A stretch of 64,000 nucleotides of DNA from Proteiniclasticum sediminis (GCF_018128025.1 NZ_JAGSCS010000002.1:186001-250000), one strand, 5' to 3'. Shown: positions 1-9,790, counted from the stretch's first letter. The notes: generated from the sequence alone by a model not told the origin. A program made the numbers and translations.

Positions 1-356
1 TTGCAAAGAACGGCAATCAAGATGATATTGATATTTTCTTTTATGATGCTGAGTCGATGAAGGGGAAAACCTTGCCGATTACCAATGGACATTATCCTCC
101 ATACTACAAGCGAATTGTTTTCGACCTCAAACCTAAAAAGGAATTAGAAGAAATGCCTTTATATTTTCAACAAAGCGGGGGAAATGAGCCCTTTCTCTAT
201 TTTCTCAATATGTCACCAACACAAACCAATCCCTGGACCTTTGCTGTGATCAATGATACTCAAAATGACCTTGTCGTGAAGTTCCAAAATGACAAGACGA
301 AAACCATCAGCAAAAATCAAAACAATTTTATCTATGTCACTGCAGGAGGGAATTAA
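1..356 (+). CDS. Unknown protein, 5' end outside window
   Basis: The reading frame is open from base 3, so the start lies upstream; about 117 C-terminal residues are visible. They are polar and rich in Asn, Lys and Thr, with no motif or membrane segment I recognise. Only two bases separate its stop from pilB, and the pilB ribosome binding site (AGGAGGG near 344-350) lies inside its 3' end, so it belongs to the pilus operon. Its base composition is markedly more AT-rich than pilB. A pilus-associated or secreted protein is possible from context only. Confidence 0.6.
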   Translation, partial: AKNGNQDDIDIFFYDAESMKGKTLPITNGHYPPYYKRIVFDLKPKKELEEMPLYFQQSGGNEPFLYFLNMSPTQTNPWTFAVINDTQNDLVVKFQNDKTKTISKNQNNFIYVTAGGN

Positions 357-358
357 CC

Positions 359-2023
359 ATGGCATCAAGAAAACGACTGGGAGAGATCCTGGAATCCGAA
401 GGCCTGCTCAGTGCAGCCCAGACCCAGGAAGCCCTAGAGATTCAGCGAAGAACCGAAGAAAAGCTGGGCGATATTCTCGTGAGTCAGGGCTGGGTGACCT
501 ATGAGGAAATCCTGCAGGCGATCAAACGTCAGCTGAATATTCCCCTCGTGGACCTGGATGAGATCCACATCAAGCAGGAAATCATACGCCTCATGCCGGA
601 GAAGCTGGCACGAAAGTACAGCGCGCTTCCGGTTCGTCTGGATAACGGTCAGCTCTTGGTGGCCATGGGGGATCCTTCCAACTACTTTGCCATCGATGAT
701 CTGCGTCTGGCCACGGGTTACGTGGTAAAACCAGCCATTGCTGCCCAGGATCAGGTGTCCCGGCATATCGATAAGTACTATGACAAGGAAAAAGCGCAAA
801 AAGCGGCAGAAGTCTTCCAGCGCTCCGTTGTCATGTCCCGGAATCAGCAGGAAAAATTGGAGACCGAGCTCAATCAGGATGCGCCCATCATCCAGTTCAT
901 CAACACCGTGCTGGAAAATGCCATTCTCTACAAAGCCTCGGATATTCATATCGAACCCGAGGAAGAGAAGATCCGCGTCCGGTACCGCATCGACGGATAC
1001 CTGGAGGAGGTCCTCCGCTCCGATATTCAGCTCATGGACCCCGTGGTCAGCATCATTAAGATCATGTGCAACATGAACATCTCGGAAAAGCGCGTTCCCC
1101 AGGACGGGCGCTTCCTTTATCGGACCGGAGCCAAGGATGTGGATATGCGCGTATCCATCGTGCCGACCATCAATGGAGAAAAGATCGTTCTTCGACTTCT
1201 CAATAAAGACGAAGCCCTCCTGGATCTGGGGAAACTGGGTTTCTCGGATCGGGATGGGGAGATCATCCAGAAGATCATCCGCCGGCCCTACGGCATGGTT
1301 CTTCTTTGCGGCCCCACAGGCAGCGGAAAAACCACCACCCTTTATTCCTTCATCAAGGAAGTCAACGATGAGCGAAAAAACATCGTCACCATCGAGGATC
1401 CCGTGGAGTACAACCTGGACGGGGTCAATCAGATGCAGGTGAACAATAAGATCGGCTTCACCTTCGCCGAAGGGCTTCGAAGCATTCTTCGCCAGGATCC
1501 GGACATCGTGCTGGTGGGCGAGATCCGCGATATGGAAACGGCGGAGATCGCCATCCGGGCAGCGCTTACGGGTCACCTAGTGTTTTCCACGCTCCATACC
1601 AACAATGCCGTCTCCACCATCTCCCGACTGAAAGACATGAACATCCAGCCCTTCCTCTTAGCCTCCACCTTGGGAGGGATCATTGCCCAGCGCCTGGTGC
1701 GCAAGGTTTGTCCCCACTGCGCCGTGGAGGAGAAGACGAGTCCCGTGGAGCAGAAGATTCTCGGTCTCCCGGAAGCCGTGACGATCAAAAAGGCCACAGG
1801 GTGCCCAGCCTGCAACATGAAGGGCTACAAGGGAAGACTGGCTATCTACGAGGTCCTGGTCATGGATGAGGAAATTCAGCGGATGATCGTCGAAGACGAG
1901 TCCGATCAGACCATCGAGACCTATGCTCGGCAGCAGGGCATGATCAGCCTCCGGGAATCCTGTGTGGAAAAAGTCCTGTCGGGAGAGACCACTCTGGAAG
2001 AGCTTGTTCGAACGATATTGTAA
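359..2023 (+). CDS. pilB: Type IV pilus assembly ATPase PilB (GspE family)
   Basis: Cytoplasmic hexameric ATPase that powers polymerisation of pilin subunits. The 554 residues, normal for the family, start with a GspE/MshEN N-terminal domain (about 1-150). The ATPase core follows, with Walker A GPTGSGKTT (318-326), an Asp box with VTIEDPVEY, Walker B (DIVLVGEIRD) and the His box (STLHTNNA). A tetracysteine zinc site, CPHC and CPAC (C451, C454, C482, C485), is characteristic of PilB/GspE and absent from PilT-type retraction ATPases. pilC follows 12 bases downstream. No pilT-like gene is visible here. Confidence 0.95.
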   Translation: MASRKRLGEILESEGLLSAAQTQEALEIQRRTEEKLGDILVSQGWVTYEEILQAIKRQLNIPLVDLDEIHIKQEIIRLMPEKLARKYSALPVRLDNGQLLVAMGDPSNYFAIDDLRLATGYVVKPAIAAQDQVSRHIDKYYDKEKAQKAAEVFQRSVVMSRNQQEKLETELNQDAPIIQFINTVLENAILYKASDIHIEPEEEKIRVRYRIDGYLEEVLRSDIQLMDPVVSIIKIMCNMNISEKRVPQDGRFLYRTGAKDVDMRVSIVPTINGEKIVLRLLNKDEALLDLGKLGFSDRDGEIIQKIIRRPYGMVLLCGPTGSGKTTTLYSFIKEVNDERKNIVTIEDPVEYNLDGVNQMQVNNKIGFTFAEGLRSILRQDPDIVLVGEIRDMETAEIAIRAALTGHLVFSTLHTNNAVSTISRLKDMNIQPFLLASTLGGIIAQRLVRKVCPHCAVEEKTSPVEQKILGLPEAVTIKKATGCPACNMKGYKGRLAIYEVLVMDEEIQRMIVEDESDQTIETYARQQGMISLRESCVEKVLSGETTLEELVRTIL

Positions 2024-2035
2024 GGTGGGATTACC

Positions 2036-3232
2036 ATGCCAAACTATAAGTACAAGGGCTGGGACGAGAAACAGCAAATCGTACGGGATGTGATTCTGGC
2101 CCCCGATGAGGTCACTGCGGCCGAGCGGATCCGCATGAAACGGATCACCCCCGTGACCATCGAAGCGCTGAAATCCAGACCCGAGCGCCTCACTTCTGCG
2201 AAGAAGATGAAGAACCAGGAGCTGGTGAGTTTCTGCGGTCATCTGGCGCTTATGCTGAAGGCTGGGGTCAACATTATGCACAGCCTGGAGATTCTCGAGG
2301 ATCAGGCCACCAATGGCGCCATCCGGAAAATCATTCGCAAAATCCTGGAGAATGTGGGAAAGGGCGAGTCCCTGTCCACGGCCCTGGAAGTGACGGGGGA
2401 ATTTCCCCAGCTCCTCATCGACATGGTGAAGGTGGGGGAAACCTCCGGAGAGCTGGATGGGGTACTATTCAACATGGAAGAGTACTACCAGAAGGAAATG
2501 GTCATGAAGAGTAAAGTGAAAACCGCCTTGGTTTATCCCAAGATCCTGGTTTTTGCCACCTTGGGAACCCTGGTCTTTTTCTTCTTCTTTGTGATTCCCA
2601 CCTTCCAGGACATGTTTTCCACCATGACCAGCTTGCCTCTGGCCACACGGATTCTCCTGGGCGTTTCCGCCTATGTGAAAAACCACGCCTTAGGTATAGG
2701 AGGCGTCCTGGCTGCCCTGGTGCTCCTTTACGTTCTCCTTCGGCAGCAGGAAGAATTTCTCCTCCTGGAAGATCGGATCCTCTTAAAGATTCCCATGGTG
2801 GGTCGATTAAAGAAGCAGGTGATCATCGGGCGCATGGCACGAAGTCTGGGGGTTTTTCTCCACAGCGGCGTCCCGGTCCTGGGGGCCCTGGAGGCCACCA
2901 AGAATATCCTGAACAGCCGCTCCATGGAAAAGGGGTTTGAGAAGGCCACTAAGAGCATCATGAACGGTAAATCCCTCACGGAAGCCTTCGAAGAGGAGAG
3001 ACTCTTTGAACCCATGGTTTACGGACTCATGCGCGTGGGGGAGGAGACTGGAGCCCTTGATGAGATGCTGAAAAAGCTGGCCCAGATCTACGACCGGGAA
3101 GTGGACTTTGGCCTAGGCAAGCTGGTGGCGCGGCTGGAACCCACCCTGATCCTCCTCATCGGAGGTATCGTGGGCTTCATCATCATCGCCATCGCCGTAC
3201 CCATTTTGTCCATGTCGCAGACCATCGGATAG
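2036..3232 (+). CDS. pilC: Type IV pilus inner-membrane platform protein PilC (GspF family)
   Basis: Polytopic membrane protein on which PilB acts to push pilins into the growing fibre. The 398 residues contain two copies of the T2SSF helical domain (about 65-190 and 270-395). Each has the typical VGETSG or VGEETGALDEML signature and is followed by hydrophobic segments (about 170-195, 220-240 and 370-395), as in canonical PilC/GspF. It is 12 bases after pilB and 13 before the PilM-like gene, which supports one transcript. Length and architecture are ordinary. Confidence 0.94.
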   Translation: MPNYKYKGWDEKQQIVRDVILAPDEVTAAERIRMKRITPVTIEALKSRPERLTSAKKMKNQELVSFCGHLALMLKAGVNIMHSLEILEDQATNGAIRKIIRKILENVGKGESLSTALEVTGEFPQLLIDMVKVGETSGELDGVLFNMEEYYQKEMVMKSKVKTALVYPKILVFATLGTLVFFFFFVIPTFQDMFSTMTSLPLATRILLGVSAYVKNHALGIGGVLAALVLLYVLLRQQEEFLLLEDRILLKIPMVGRLKKQVIIGRMARSLGVFLHSGVPVLGALEATKNILNSRSMEKGFEKATKSIMNGKSLTEAFEEERLFEPMVYGLMRVGEETGALDEMLKKLAQIYDREVDFGLGKLVARLEPTLILLIGGIVGFIIIAIAVPILSMSQTIG

Positions 3233-3245
3233 TGAGGAGAAGAGT

Positions 3246-4637
3246 ATGAAAGAACTGATCATCCATTTTTCCCCCCAGGCAACCAATGCCTATGTCATGG
3301 CGCGACGGGGCAAATCTTTAGCTGTGGTGGAAGTTCTCCGCGTCGGGGAAGAATCAGCCTTCCGGCAGCTTCTCCAGCGGCATCGGCTGAAGAAAGGCCG
3401 GGCTGTTATTGAAGACCTGTCCACCGTCGTCAAGGGAATACAGATTCCGGATTTGCATGAAGATGAGGTGGAAAGCTTCGTCAAAAATAACATCAACGAG
3501 TATTTTGTGCTGGATCCCCAGGAGTATCTGGTGGATTACCGGGTGACCACTCGATCCCGAAAAACTAAGGATATGCATTTGCTCCTCAGTGCGGAGAAGA
3601 AGACGAAGATTCAGGAAATCCGGAGTTTCTTTGAACACTATAGGATCGGAATTGAACAGATTACCGTGATGCCGGATATTCTCCAGCGGGCCCTGTGCTG
3701 TTTTCCCGCCAAGAGTGTGGCTCTTCTCCGAGTCATCGGAAATACCGCCAGGATCCATATTCAGCGGGATCAGAATCTCTTTCTCCACACGGCCTTTGAG
3801 TTCGAGATGAAGGATGGCGCCATCAGCGAAAGTACCCTGGAAAATATCAGCTACTATTTGAGTTTTTATTCCCGCCAGTATTTCGGAGAGGTCATCGAAG
3901 CTCTGGTGCTCCAGGTGGAGAAGCGTTATGAGCTTCCCCTGAAGGAAGCGCTCCAACGCATTCATGAAAACCCGGTCATCGTGCTGCCCCCCGTGGAAAC
4001 CAAGGGATTGGGCATCCTCCTCCTGCCGGAAGAAACCTGGCTCCATGGGATGAAGCGAGATGGGGAAAAGGAACTGAATTTCGGGCTTTCCCGGGGCGAC
4101 CAGCTGAAAAACCGGCGCCAGGGAACCTTACGGCGCATGGCGCTCAGTTATACCCTCTTTACCCTGGTTCTGGTGCTTCTCTTTGGGTTCTGGCGCGGTT
4201 ACTTGGGATCGCTTTATTCTGTCACAGCACCAGGTGCCGCAGGAGAAAAGCTGAGTCAGGTGGAAAGCGAGCTTTCCGAGCTCAAGAAAGAGGAATCTCT
4301 TCTGCTGGGCCAGGCCGAGATCCTCACCAAGATACAAGGGGAGAGCCTCCCGGTGGTGGAAGATCTGGAAGCGCTGAAGAAAGCCCTTCCCCAGGGGGTA
4401 TTCCTGGAATCTGCATCCTTTACGCCGGAAGGCATACAGGCCCAGTTTCAGCTTTCGCCCACAGGTACCCGCACCCTGGATGCCCTGAGGCTCATTGCAG
4501 CCATTAACGAAACCCAGCAGTTCCTGCCCATTGGCGTGGATACGCTTTACCTTAACGAACAGCAGGAAAGCCTTCAGCTTCTGCTTCAAAAAGCCGGTGC
4601 TGCCCCTGAAGGGCTTTCGCCGGAGACCCCCAACTAA
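3246..4637 (+). CDS. pilM: PilM-PilN-like fusion (GspL-like) pilus assembly protein
   Basis: The N-terminal ~270 residues resemble the actin-like cytoplasmic PilM/GspL domain. A single hydrophobic segment lies at about 297-318. After it come a coiled-coil-like stretch (about 333-360) and a C-terminal extracytoplasmic domain of the PilN/GspL ferredoxin-like kind. Separate pilM and pilN genes are the usual arrangement; here both roles appear to sit in one 463-residue chain, in the GspL layout. The next gene is PilO-like, which fits a PilMNO alignment complex linking PilC/PilB to the envelope. Assignment rests on architecture and operon position more than on motifs. Confidence 0.75.
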   Translation: MKELIIHFSPQATNAYVMARRGKSLAVVEVLRVGEESAFRQLLQRHRLKKGRAVIEDLSTVVKGIQIPDLHEDEVESFVKNNINEYFVLDPQEYLVDYRVTTRSRKTKDMHLLLSAEKKTKIQEIRSFFEHYRIGIEQITVMPDILQRALCCFPAKSVALLRVIGNTARIHIQRDQNLFLHTAFEFEMKDGAISESTLENISYYLSFYSRQYFGEVIEALVLQVEKRYELPLKEALQRIHENPVIVLPPVETKGLGILLLPEETWLHGMKRDGEKELNFGLSRGDQLKNRRQGTLRRMALSYTLFTLVLVLLFGFWRGYLGSLYSVTAPGAAGEKLSQVESELSELKKEESLLLGQAEILTKIQGESLPVVEDLEALKKALPQGVFLESASFTPEGIQAQFQLSPTGTRTLDALRLIAAINETQQFLPIGVDTLYLNEQQESLQLLLQKAGAAPEGLSPETPN

Positions 4638-4663
4638 GAAAGACGAAAGGGAGGAAATGGATC

Positions 4664-5368
4664 GTGACGACAAGAATCAGCAAAACCACCCAGTGGAAAC
4701 TCCTCATCACCTTTTTCTTTCTTCTCCTCAACGGGGTCCTGATCTTCACCCTGTCCCAGGGCGTATTGGCAGAGACCCGGGCCCTGTCCGATCAGCAGGA
4801 TCGGGAGCTCCAGGAAGCTCAGCTTCTCCTCATTAAAGAGAAGGAGCTGGAAACGGGGAAACTCAGTTTGGTGAAACTAAAGGAAGACGTGAAAGACTTT
4901 GAGCAGCGGGTACCCCTTGAGCTGGATACCCCGCAGCTGGCCCTGGATGTTTACCAGTTTACCCTGGACCATGGGCTGACCCCGGAAGTGATTTCCTTTG
5001 GCGATGTCCTGGCTATCCCTACAGGGGATGACCCCAAGGATTCATCAAAGGAAAATTCGGAGAAGCTCTTTGCCCTGGATGTGGAATATCGCTTAAGGGG
5101 ATCAGCGGAAAAGGCGGAAGCCTTTCTCCAGGATCTTTCCCAGATGACCCCTGTCCAGCTGGCCCTGAAAGGCGTAGAGATGAACCAGGCGGAGAATGGG
5201 GAACTGGAGCTTCGACTCACCCTTCGGCACTACAGCCTGAGCCCAGAGATACGCCATCGCACCTATGAGAGCTACAGCTTTGGCGACGCTTTAAGCCGTC
5301 GGGAAACCCTTCAGGATTTGTTCAGTGCCTTCACCCCAGGATCGACCCTGACTTTACCCCAGCCCTAG
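4664..5368 (+). CDS. pilO: PilO/GspM-like pilus alignment protein
   Basis: A 234-residue protein with a short cytoplasmic N-terminus, one membrane segment (about 8-28), a coiled-coil region rich in Glu, Leu and Lys (about 30-90) and a C-terminal extracytoplasmic domain. This is the PilO/GspM layout. It starts with GTG, preceded by GGGAGG at a sensible distance. It is the last gene of the pilus operon visible here, 26 bases after the PilM-PilN fusion. Sequence conservation in PilO is weak, so the call depends on topology and position. It would pair with the PilN-like domain to form the platform-aligning subcomplex. Confidence 0.72.
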   Translation: MTTRISKTTQWKLLITFFFLLLNGVLIFTLSQGVLAETRALSDQQDRELQEAQLLLIKEKELETGKLSLVKLKEDVKDFEQRVPLELDTPQLALDVYQFTLDHGLTPEVISFGDVLAIPTGDDPKDSSKENSEKLFALDVEYRLRGSAEKAEAFLQDLSQMTPVQLALKGVEMNQAENGELELRLTLRHYSLSPEIRHRTYESYSFGDALSRRETLQDLFSAFTPGSTLTLPQP

Positions 5369-5385
5369 GGGGAAAATCCGATTTA

Positions 5386-5417
5386 TTGTGGTAACCTTAA
5401 GTCCTATCCCCTATAAT
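5386..5417 (+). promoter_or_regulatory. Possible promoter of the GGDEF/HD-GYP gene
   Basis: A perfect TATAAT lies at 5412-5417, 82 bases before the chosen start. A TTGTGG at 5386-5391 is the only -35-like hexamer, and its 20-base spacer is too long for a good sigma-A promoter. There is no clear terminator after the pilO-like gene, so readthrough from the pilus operon is also possible. Confidence 0.4.
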
Positions 5418-5498
5418 GGGGAATAAATCCTTGAACAGGAAAAGAATCCGGACAAACATCCCCCAGGGGGATGGAATGAAATGCAAGGGAGAGTCGCC

Positions 5499-8400
5499 AT
5501 GGAAGCAAGAAAAAATCGAACGACAGATACTTTTCGGGGGACGAATCCGGTGCTCGCCAAGATCATCGCCCAATCGGTGGATCTTGAAGGAAAATTTCAT
5601 CATGTCAACGGAACCTGGGCCGATGCCTTTGGCTATACGACCACGGATCTTTCCCATCTCACGGTGTTTGATGTGCTGGATCCCTTATCCCGCTCAGCTT
5701 ATGAAGAAGTCCTCCAGGATCTCCTCCATGGAGGAGAAGGCGGACTGGTGGAACTGCAGTACGTGACCAGGGATCGGCAGCGCTTTGTCGCCGAGGTGAA
5801 CATCACCCCACTGTTCAATGGGGAAGGGGTTCTCATGGGCACCTGCGAACTGCTGGCCATGACCCTCTACATCGACGGCGAACTGCAGCGCGGATCCACC
5901 AAGGAAGTTCCGGAGTATCCAGCCCGGGTTTTTGAAGCGCAAAGCGCCTATCAGGGCTCCATGCTCCAGGCCCTGGAGGATCCCCACAGCCCCATGAATA
6001 TGTTTTTGGACTCCATCCATGATCTGGTGTTCTACAAGGATCTGGAAGGGGTTTATCGGGGCTGCAACAAGCATTTTGCCCAGCTTTTGAAACTGCCCAA
6101 GGAAAAAATTCTTGGTCGGACGGACTATGAGCTCTATCCGAAAGAGGTGGCGGACTTCTTTGTCACCCGGGACCGGATGATCCAGGAGGATCTTCTTCCC
6201 CGGCGCAATGAGGAATGGGTCACCCAGGAAGACGGCACAAGAAGCTATATCGAAACCATGAAAACACCCTACCGGGGACCCGATGGGGAGCTTCTCGGGT
6301 ATCTGGGCATCAGCCGGGATATTACGGAACGCAAAATCGCGGAAGAAAAACTGGTGGACAACGAGAAATGGCTGAACATCTATTTCAGCCAATCCCTCAA
6401 CGCCAAATATTTCATGATGCTGGATGAGCCCCAGGTCTGGGATGATGCCGTGGACAAGGAAGCGCTTCTGGAGAGGATTTTCCAGAACATGCGCATGACC
6501 CGGGTGAACCAGGCCATGCTGAATCAGTACGGCATGACGGAGGAAATGATGCTCCGCTCCACCCCGCTGGATGTTTTTAAGGGAAATCCCCATAAAAGCC
6601 GGGAAATCTGGCGAGAGCTCCTGGATCAGGGCCATGCCCATGCCATCACCAAGGAGCTGAAGGCCAGCGGCGAGGAAATCTTTGTGGATGCAGACTACAT
6701 GTGCCTTTATGATGAAGAAGGCCGCATCATCGGCGCCTTCGGCACCCAGCGGGATATTACCCGGGAGACGGTGACGGAAGCCAAGATGAGGGAACGGGAA
6801 AAGTATCTTCGAACCATCATTGAGACCACCCAGGATGGCTTCTTCGTCGTGGATGGAGATCGAAACATTATCGACGTCAATGAATCTTACTGCCGAATGT
6901 CCGGTTACTCCAAGGAGGAGCTCCTGGGCATGCGGTTCAGCGATCTGGACGGCCAGTGGCCGGCGAAGGAACTGCGGATGAAGATCATGGACATCATCGT
7001 CAAGGGTTCCGAGATTTTTGAGTCCCGCCATGTACGCAAGGACGGTACCCTTTTGGATGTGGAGATTTCCGCCACCTGGCTGGGGGACAAGGAACATACT
7101 TTAGTCTGCTTCTGCCGGGACATCACGGAGCGAAAGCAGCTGGAAAGCTACTTCCTCATCGAGAAGGAACAGTTTAAAAATACCCTCCATGCAGCGGCGG
7201 ATGGCCTCATCTCCACGGACCGGGAGGGGAAGATCATCATCATGAATCAGATTGCCGAGGAGCTCACGGGAGTGTCCTACGAAGACGCCCTGAACAAGCC
7301 CCTGGAGGACGTGCTTCCCGTGGTGGACGAGACCACAGGCCAGCGTATGGCCAGTCCTGCCCTGGCGGCCATGGCCTCCGGAAAAACCCTGGAATTTAGC
7401 AAAAATCACCGTCTCCTGGTCAAGGGGGGAGAGCCCATCTATATCGAATGCAGTGTGGCACCCATCAAGGGAACCCAGGAGGAGATCACCGGCGCTGTGG
7501 TGGTCTTCAAGGATGTGACCCAGCGGCGGGAAGAGATGCGAAACATCGAGTTCCTCAGTTTCCATGACCCCCTGACGGGACTCTACAACCGGCGCTACAT
7601 GGAGGAGACCTTTGAAAGGCTTCGTGAGGAGAAGAGTCTTCCCCTGACGGTGATGGTCATTGACGTCAACGGGCTGAAGCTCACCAATGATGCCTTCGGG
7701 CATTCCAAGGGCGACAGTCTCCTGAAGAATGTGGCCCGGATCTGCAAGGAAGTGTCCCGCACCGACGACATTATCTGCCGCACCGGCGGGGATGAGTTTG
7801 TCCTGATCCTGCCCAACACGGACCGGGCCCAGGCCAAGGCCTTGAAGGACCGAATCGTCACCAAGGCCGGCAAGACCGAGTATGACATCATGTTTATCTC
7901 CTTGGCCATCGGGTTCTCCGTCATGACCAGTCTGGAGCAGAATATTCAGGAGATCTATGAGGAAGCGGACACCAGCATGTACAAGAACAAGGTGAAGTAC
8001 GGCAAGATCATGCGACGCCGTACCATCGACCTGCTTCTGAAGAAGCTTAACGCCAAGTATGACGAATCTGAAAGCCATAACCGGATTGTGGCGGAGTATG
8101 CGGAAGGGTTAGCCCGAGCACGGAATCTGAGCAAGAAAGATGTGGAGGATATCATGACGGCAGCCCTTATGCACGATATCGGCAAAGTCATGATCCCCTC
8201 GGAAATCCTCATGAAAGCCGACAGGCTGACTCCTGGGGAGATGAAGGAGATTCGGAAGCACCCGGAAACGGGATACCAGATCCTGAAGGGAGTGGATGAT
8301 TTCTCGGCTCTTTCGGAGCTCATTCTCTGCCATCACGAGCGCTGGGACGGCAAGGGTTATCCCCGGGGTCTCAAGGGCACAGAGATTCCTCTGGGTGCCC

Positions 8401-8564
8401 GGATCATTGCCGTGGCCGATGCCTTTGAAACCATGACGGGAGACCGCTCCTACCGGATGAAGAAAACCGTGGATGAAGCGGTGGAGGAGCTTCAGCGCAT
8501 GCGGGGCACTCAGTTTGATCCGGATATGGTGGATCTCTTCATCGCCAAAGTGCTGAAGCGCTAA
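5499..8564 (+). CDS. Five-PAS GGDEF/HD-GYP cyclic-di-GMP protein
   Basis: Predicted soluble sensor of about 1021 residues. Five PAS/PAC-like modules (about 15-125, 170-285, 290-420, 428-545, 555-670) precede a GGDEF domain with intact GGDEF (about 763) and an RxxD inhibition site exactly five residues upstream. A C-terminal HD-GYP domain has the HD pair (about 892) and the HHE and GYP signatures (about 935-955). Both the diguanylate cyclase and phosphodiesterase halves therefore look catalytically competent. No membrane segment is seen. ATG 5499 has GGGAGA six bases upstream; an in-frame ATG at 5481 is the alternative. It lies directly after the pilus operon, a common target of c-di-GMP. Confidence 0.93.
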   Translation: MEARKNRTTDTFRGTNPVLAKIIAQSVDLEGKFHHVNGTWADAFGYTTTDLSHLTVFDVLDPLSRSAYEEVLQDLLHGGEGGLVELQYVTRDRQRFVAEVNITPLFNGEGVLMGTCELLAMTLYIDGELQRGSTKEVPEYPARVFEAQSAYQGSMLQALEDPHSPMNMFLDSIHDLVFYKDLEGVYRGCNKHFAQLLKLPKEKILGRTDYELYPKEVADFFVTRDRMIQEDLLPRRNEEWVTQEDGTRSYIETMKTPYRGPDGELLGYLGISRDITERKIAEEKLVDNEKWLNIYFSQSLNAKYFMMLDEPQVWDDAVDKEALLERIFQNMRMTRVNQAMLNQYGMTEEMMLRSTPLDVFKGNPHKSREIWRELLDQGHAHAITKELKASGEEIFVDADYMCLYDEEGRIIGAFGTQRDITRETVTEAKMREREKYLRTIIETTQDGFFVVDGDRNIIDVNESYCRMSGYSKEELLGMRFSDLDGQWPAKELRMKIMDIIVKGSEIFESRHVRKDGTLLDVEISATWLGDKEHTLVCFCRDITERKQLESYFLIEKEQFKNTLHAAADGLISTDREGKIIIMNQIAEELTGVSYEDALNKPLEDVLPVVDETTGQRMASPALAAMASGKTLEFSKNHRLLVKGGEPIYIECSVAPIKGTQEEITGAVVVFKDVTQRREEMRNIEFLSFHDPLTGLYNRRYMEETFERLREEKSLPLTVMVIDVNGLKLTNDAFGHSKGDSLLKNVARICKEVSRTDDIICRTGGDEFVLILPNTDRAQAKALKDRIVTKAGKTEYDIMFISLAIGFSVMTSLEQNIQEIYEEADTSMYKNKVKYGKIMRRRTIDLLLKKLNAKYDESESHNRIVAEYAEGLARARNLSKKDVEDIMTAALMHDIGKVMIPSEILMKADRLTPGEMKEIRKHPETGYQILKGVDDFSALSELILCHHERWDGKGYPRGLKGTEIPLGARIIAVADAFETMTGDRSYRMKKTVDEAVEELQRMRGTQFDPDMVDLFIAKVLKR

Positions 8565-8599
8565 GGAAAGCGTCTAAAACCCCAAATCCATGAACCTGC

Positions 8600-8632
8600 A
8601 GGAGTCTTTTCGAAAGGAAAGACTCCTTTCTT
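8600..8632 (+). terminator. Rho-independent terminator after the GGDEF/HD-GYP gene
   Basis: Ten-base stem AGGAGTCTTT (8600-8609) with AAAGACTCCT (8618-8627), followed by a T-rich tail interrupted by C. Confidence 0.7.
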
Positions 8633-8750
8633 TCGCGAAGGATTGACGGAATATTCACGGAATTCCTGGGTGAGCCTCTGGTCAGGGGAGGGTTCTTTAG
8701 CTATACTGAGAATAGAATATCGATGAAATACAGTGGAAAAGAGGCGATCA

Positions 8751-9548
8751 ATGATGAAAAACGGCGAAAAGAAAGGATTTATTCCAGTTCTAGTCCTCAT
8801 CACGTATCTGATCATGGTGGTCATGAATGCCTTGGCGAATCTGGTGCCCTTGAATGGCATCACCACGGGGGAGGTATCGGATTCTTATCCCAATCTCTTT
8901 GCTCCGGCAGGGATAACCTTTGCCATCTGGGGTCTGATCTATATTCTGCTGGGGCTTTACACCCTCTATCAGTGGGGGTTTTTCCAGGGAAGCCGAGAGA
9001 GGCGCACGGACCGGCTTTTGGGCAAAGTAGGCGTCCTCTTTGCCTTGACGTCCCTGACCAATGCCCTGTGGATCATCGCCTGGCACTATCGGTGGATCCC
9101 CATTTCCCTGGGACTCATGCTTTTTCTTCTGGTTCTTCTCATCGCCATTAACCTCATTCTGGTGAAAGCCGTCCTCACGGGTCGGGAAGCGGTGTTTATC
9201 CGGCTGCCGTTCCAGGTCTACTTTGGCTGGATCACCGTGGCCACCATTGCCAATGTGACGGTGTTTCTGGTGGATTACGGCCTGCCCCGAACTTCAGTGT
9301 CGGAGTCCCTTTGGACCATCGTCGTGATTCTGGTGGGGGCCCTCATCGGGATTCTCACCATGCTGCGCATTCGCAGCAAGGCTTACGGCATCGTTCTCAT
9401 CTGGGCTTACATGGGGATCCAGATCAAGCACACCTCCCCCACGGGGTTTGATCAGGGGTATCCATCCGTCATCATGGCCACCCTCATCAGCATTGTGCTG
9501 TTTACCCTGACGGAGGTTTATCTCTTCTTTTCCAAGAAAAAGGATTAA
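8751..9548 (+). CDS. TspO/MBR-like tryptophan-rich membrane protein
   Basis: Integral membrane protein of 265 residues with about seven hydrophobic segments, longer than the five-helix ~160-residue TspO core. The stretch FAPAGITFAIWGLIY and the Trp-rich segments match the large TspO-like proteins common in Firmicutes. TspO proteins bind tetrapyrroles and cholesterol-like ligands; the role of this long branch is not established. The start is ATG 8751, with GAGG about six bases upstream; an earlier in-frame GTG (8733) overlaps the ribosome binding site. It stands alone between two terminators. Confidence 0.72.
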   Translation: MMKNGEKKGFIPVLVLITYLIMVVMNALANLVPLNGITTGEVSDSYPNLFAPAGITFAIWGLIYILLGLYTLYQWGFFQGSRERRTDRLLGKVGVLFALTSLTNALWIIAWHYRWIPISLGLMLFLLVLLIAINLILVKAVLTGREAVFIRLPFQVYFGWITVATIANVTVFLVDYGLPRTSVSESLWTIVVILVGALIGILTMLRIRSKAYGIVLIWAYMGIQIKHTSPTGFDQGYPSVIMATLISIVLFTLTEVYLFFSKKKD

Positions 9549-9568
9549 GTATAAGAAACAGAAATACT

Positions 9569-9610
9569 GCGGAGGATCCAACGCATTGTAGCGATCCTCC
9601 GCTTTTTTTT
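9569..9610 (+). terminator. Rho-independent terminator after the TspO-like gene
   Basis: Ten-base perfect stem GCGGAGGATC (9569-9578) with GATCCTCCGC (9593-9602), then eight T. Confidence 0.93.
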
Positions 9611-9790
9611 ATTCCTTTTTTGGGGATATGGCAATTTTGCAAAATGACAGGTTTTCATTGAAGAAGGTGCCAAGGGTTTTTCATGGATCCTTGGCAATGC
9701 CTTAAAAATATTACGATTTTTGAAGAATCGGAGTCGTTTACACTGACTTTAGCCCCTTGCCCTTGTCTTTCTATCCCCTTTGGATTACGG

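Noticed and set aside
434-1576. A 380-codon minus-strand open frame opposite pilB
   Set aside because: pilB is certain from its ATPase and zinc motifs; the opposite frame is compositional.
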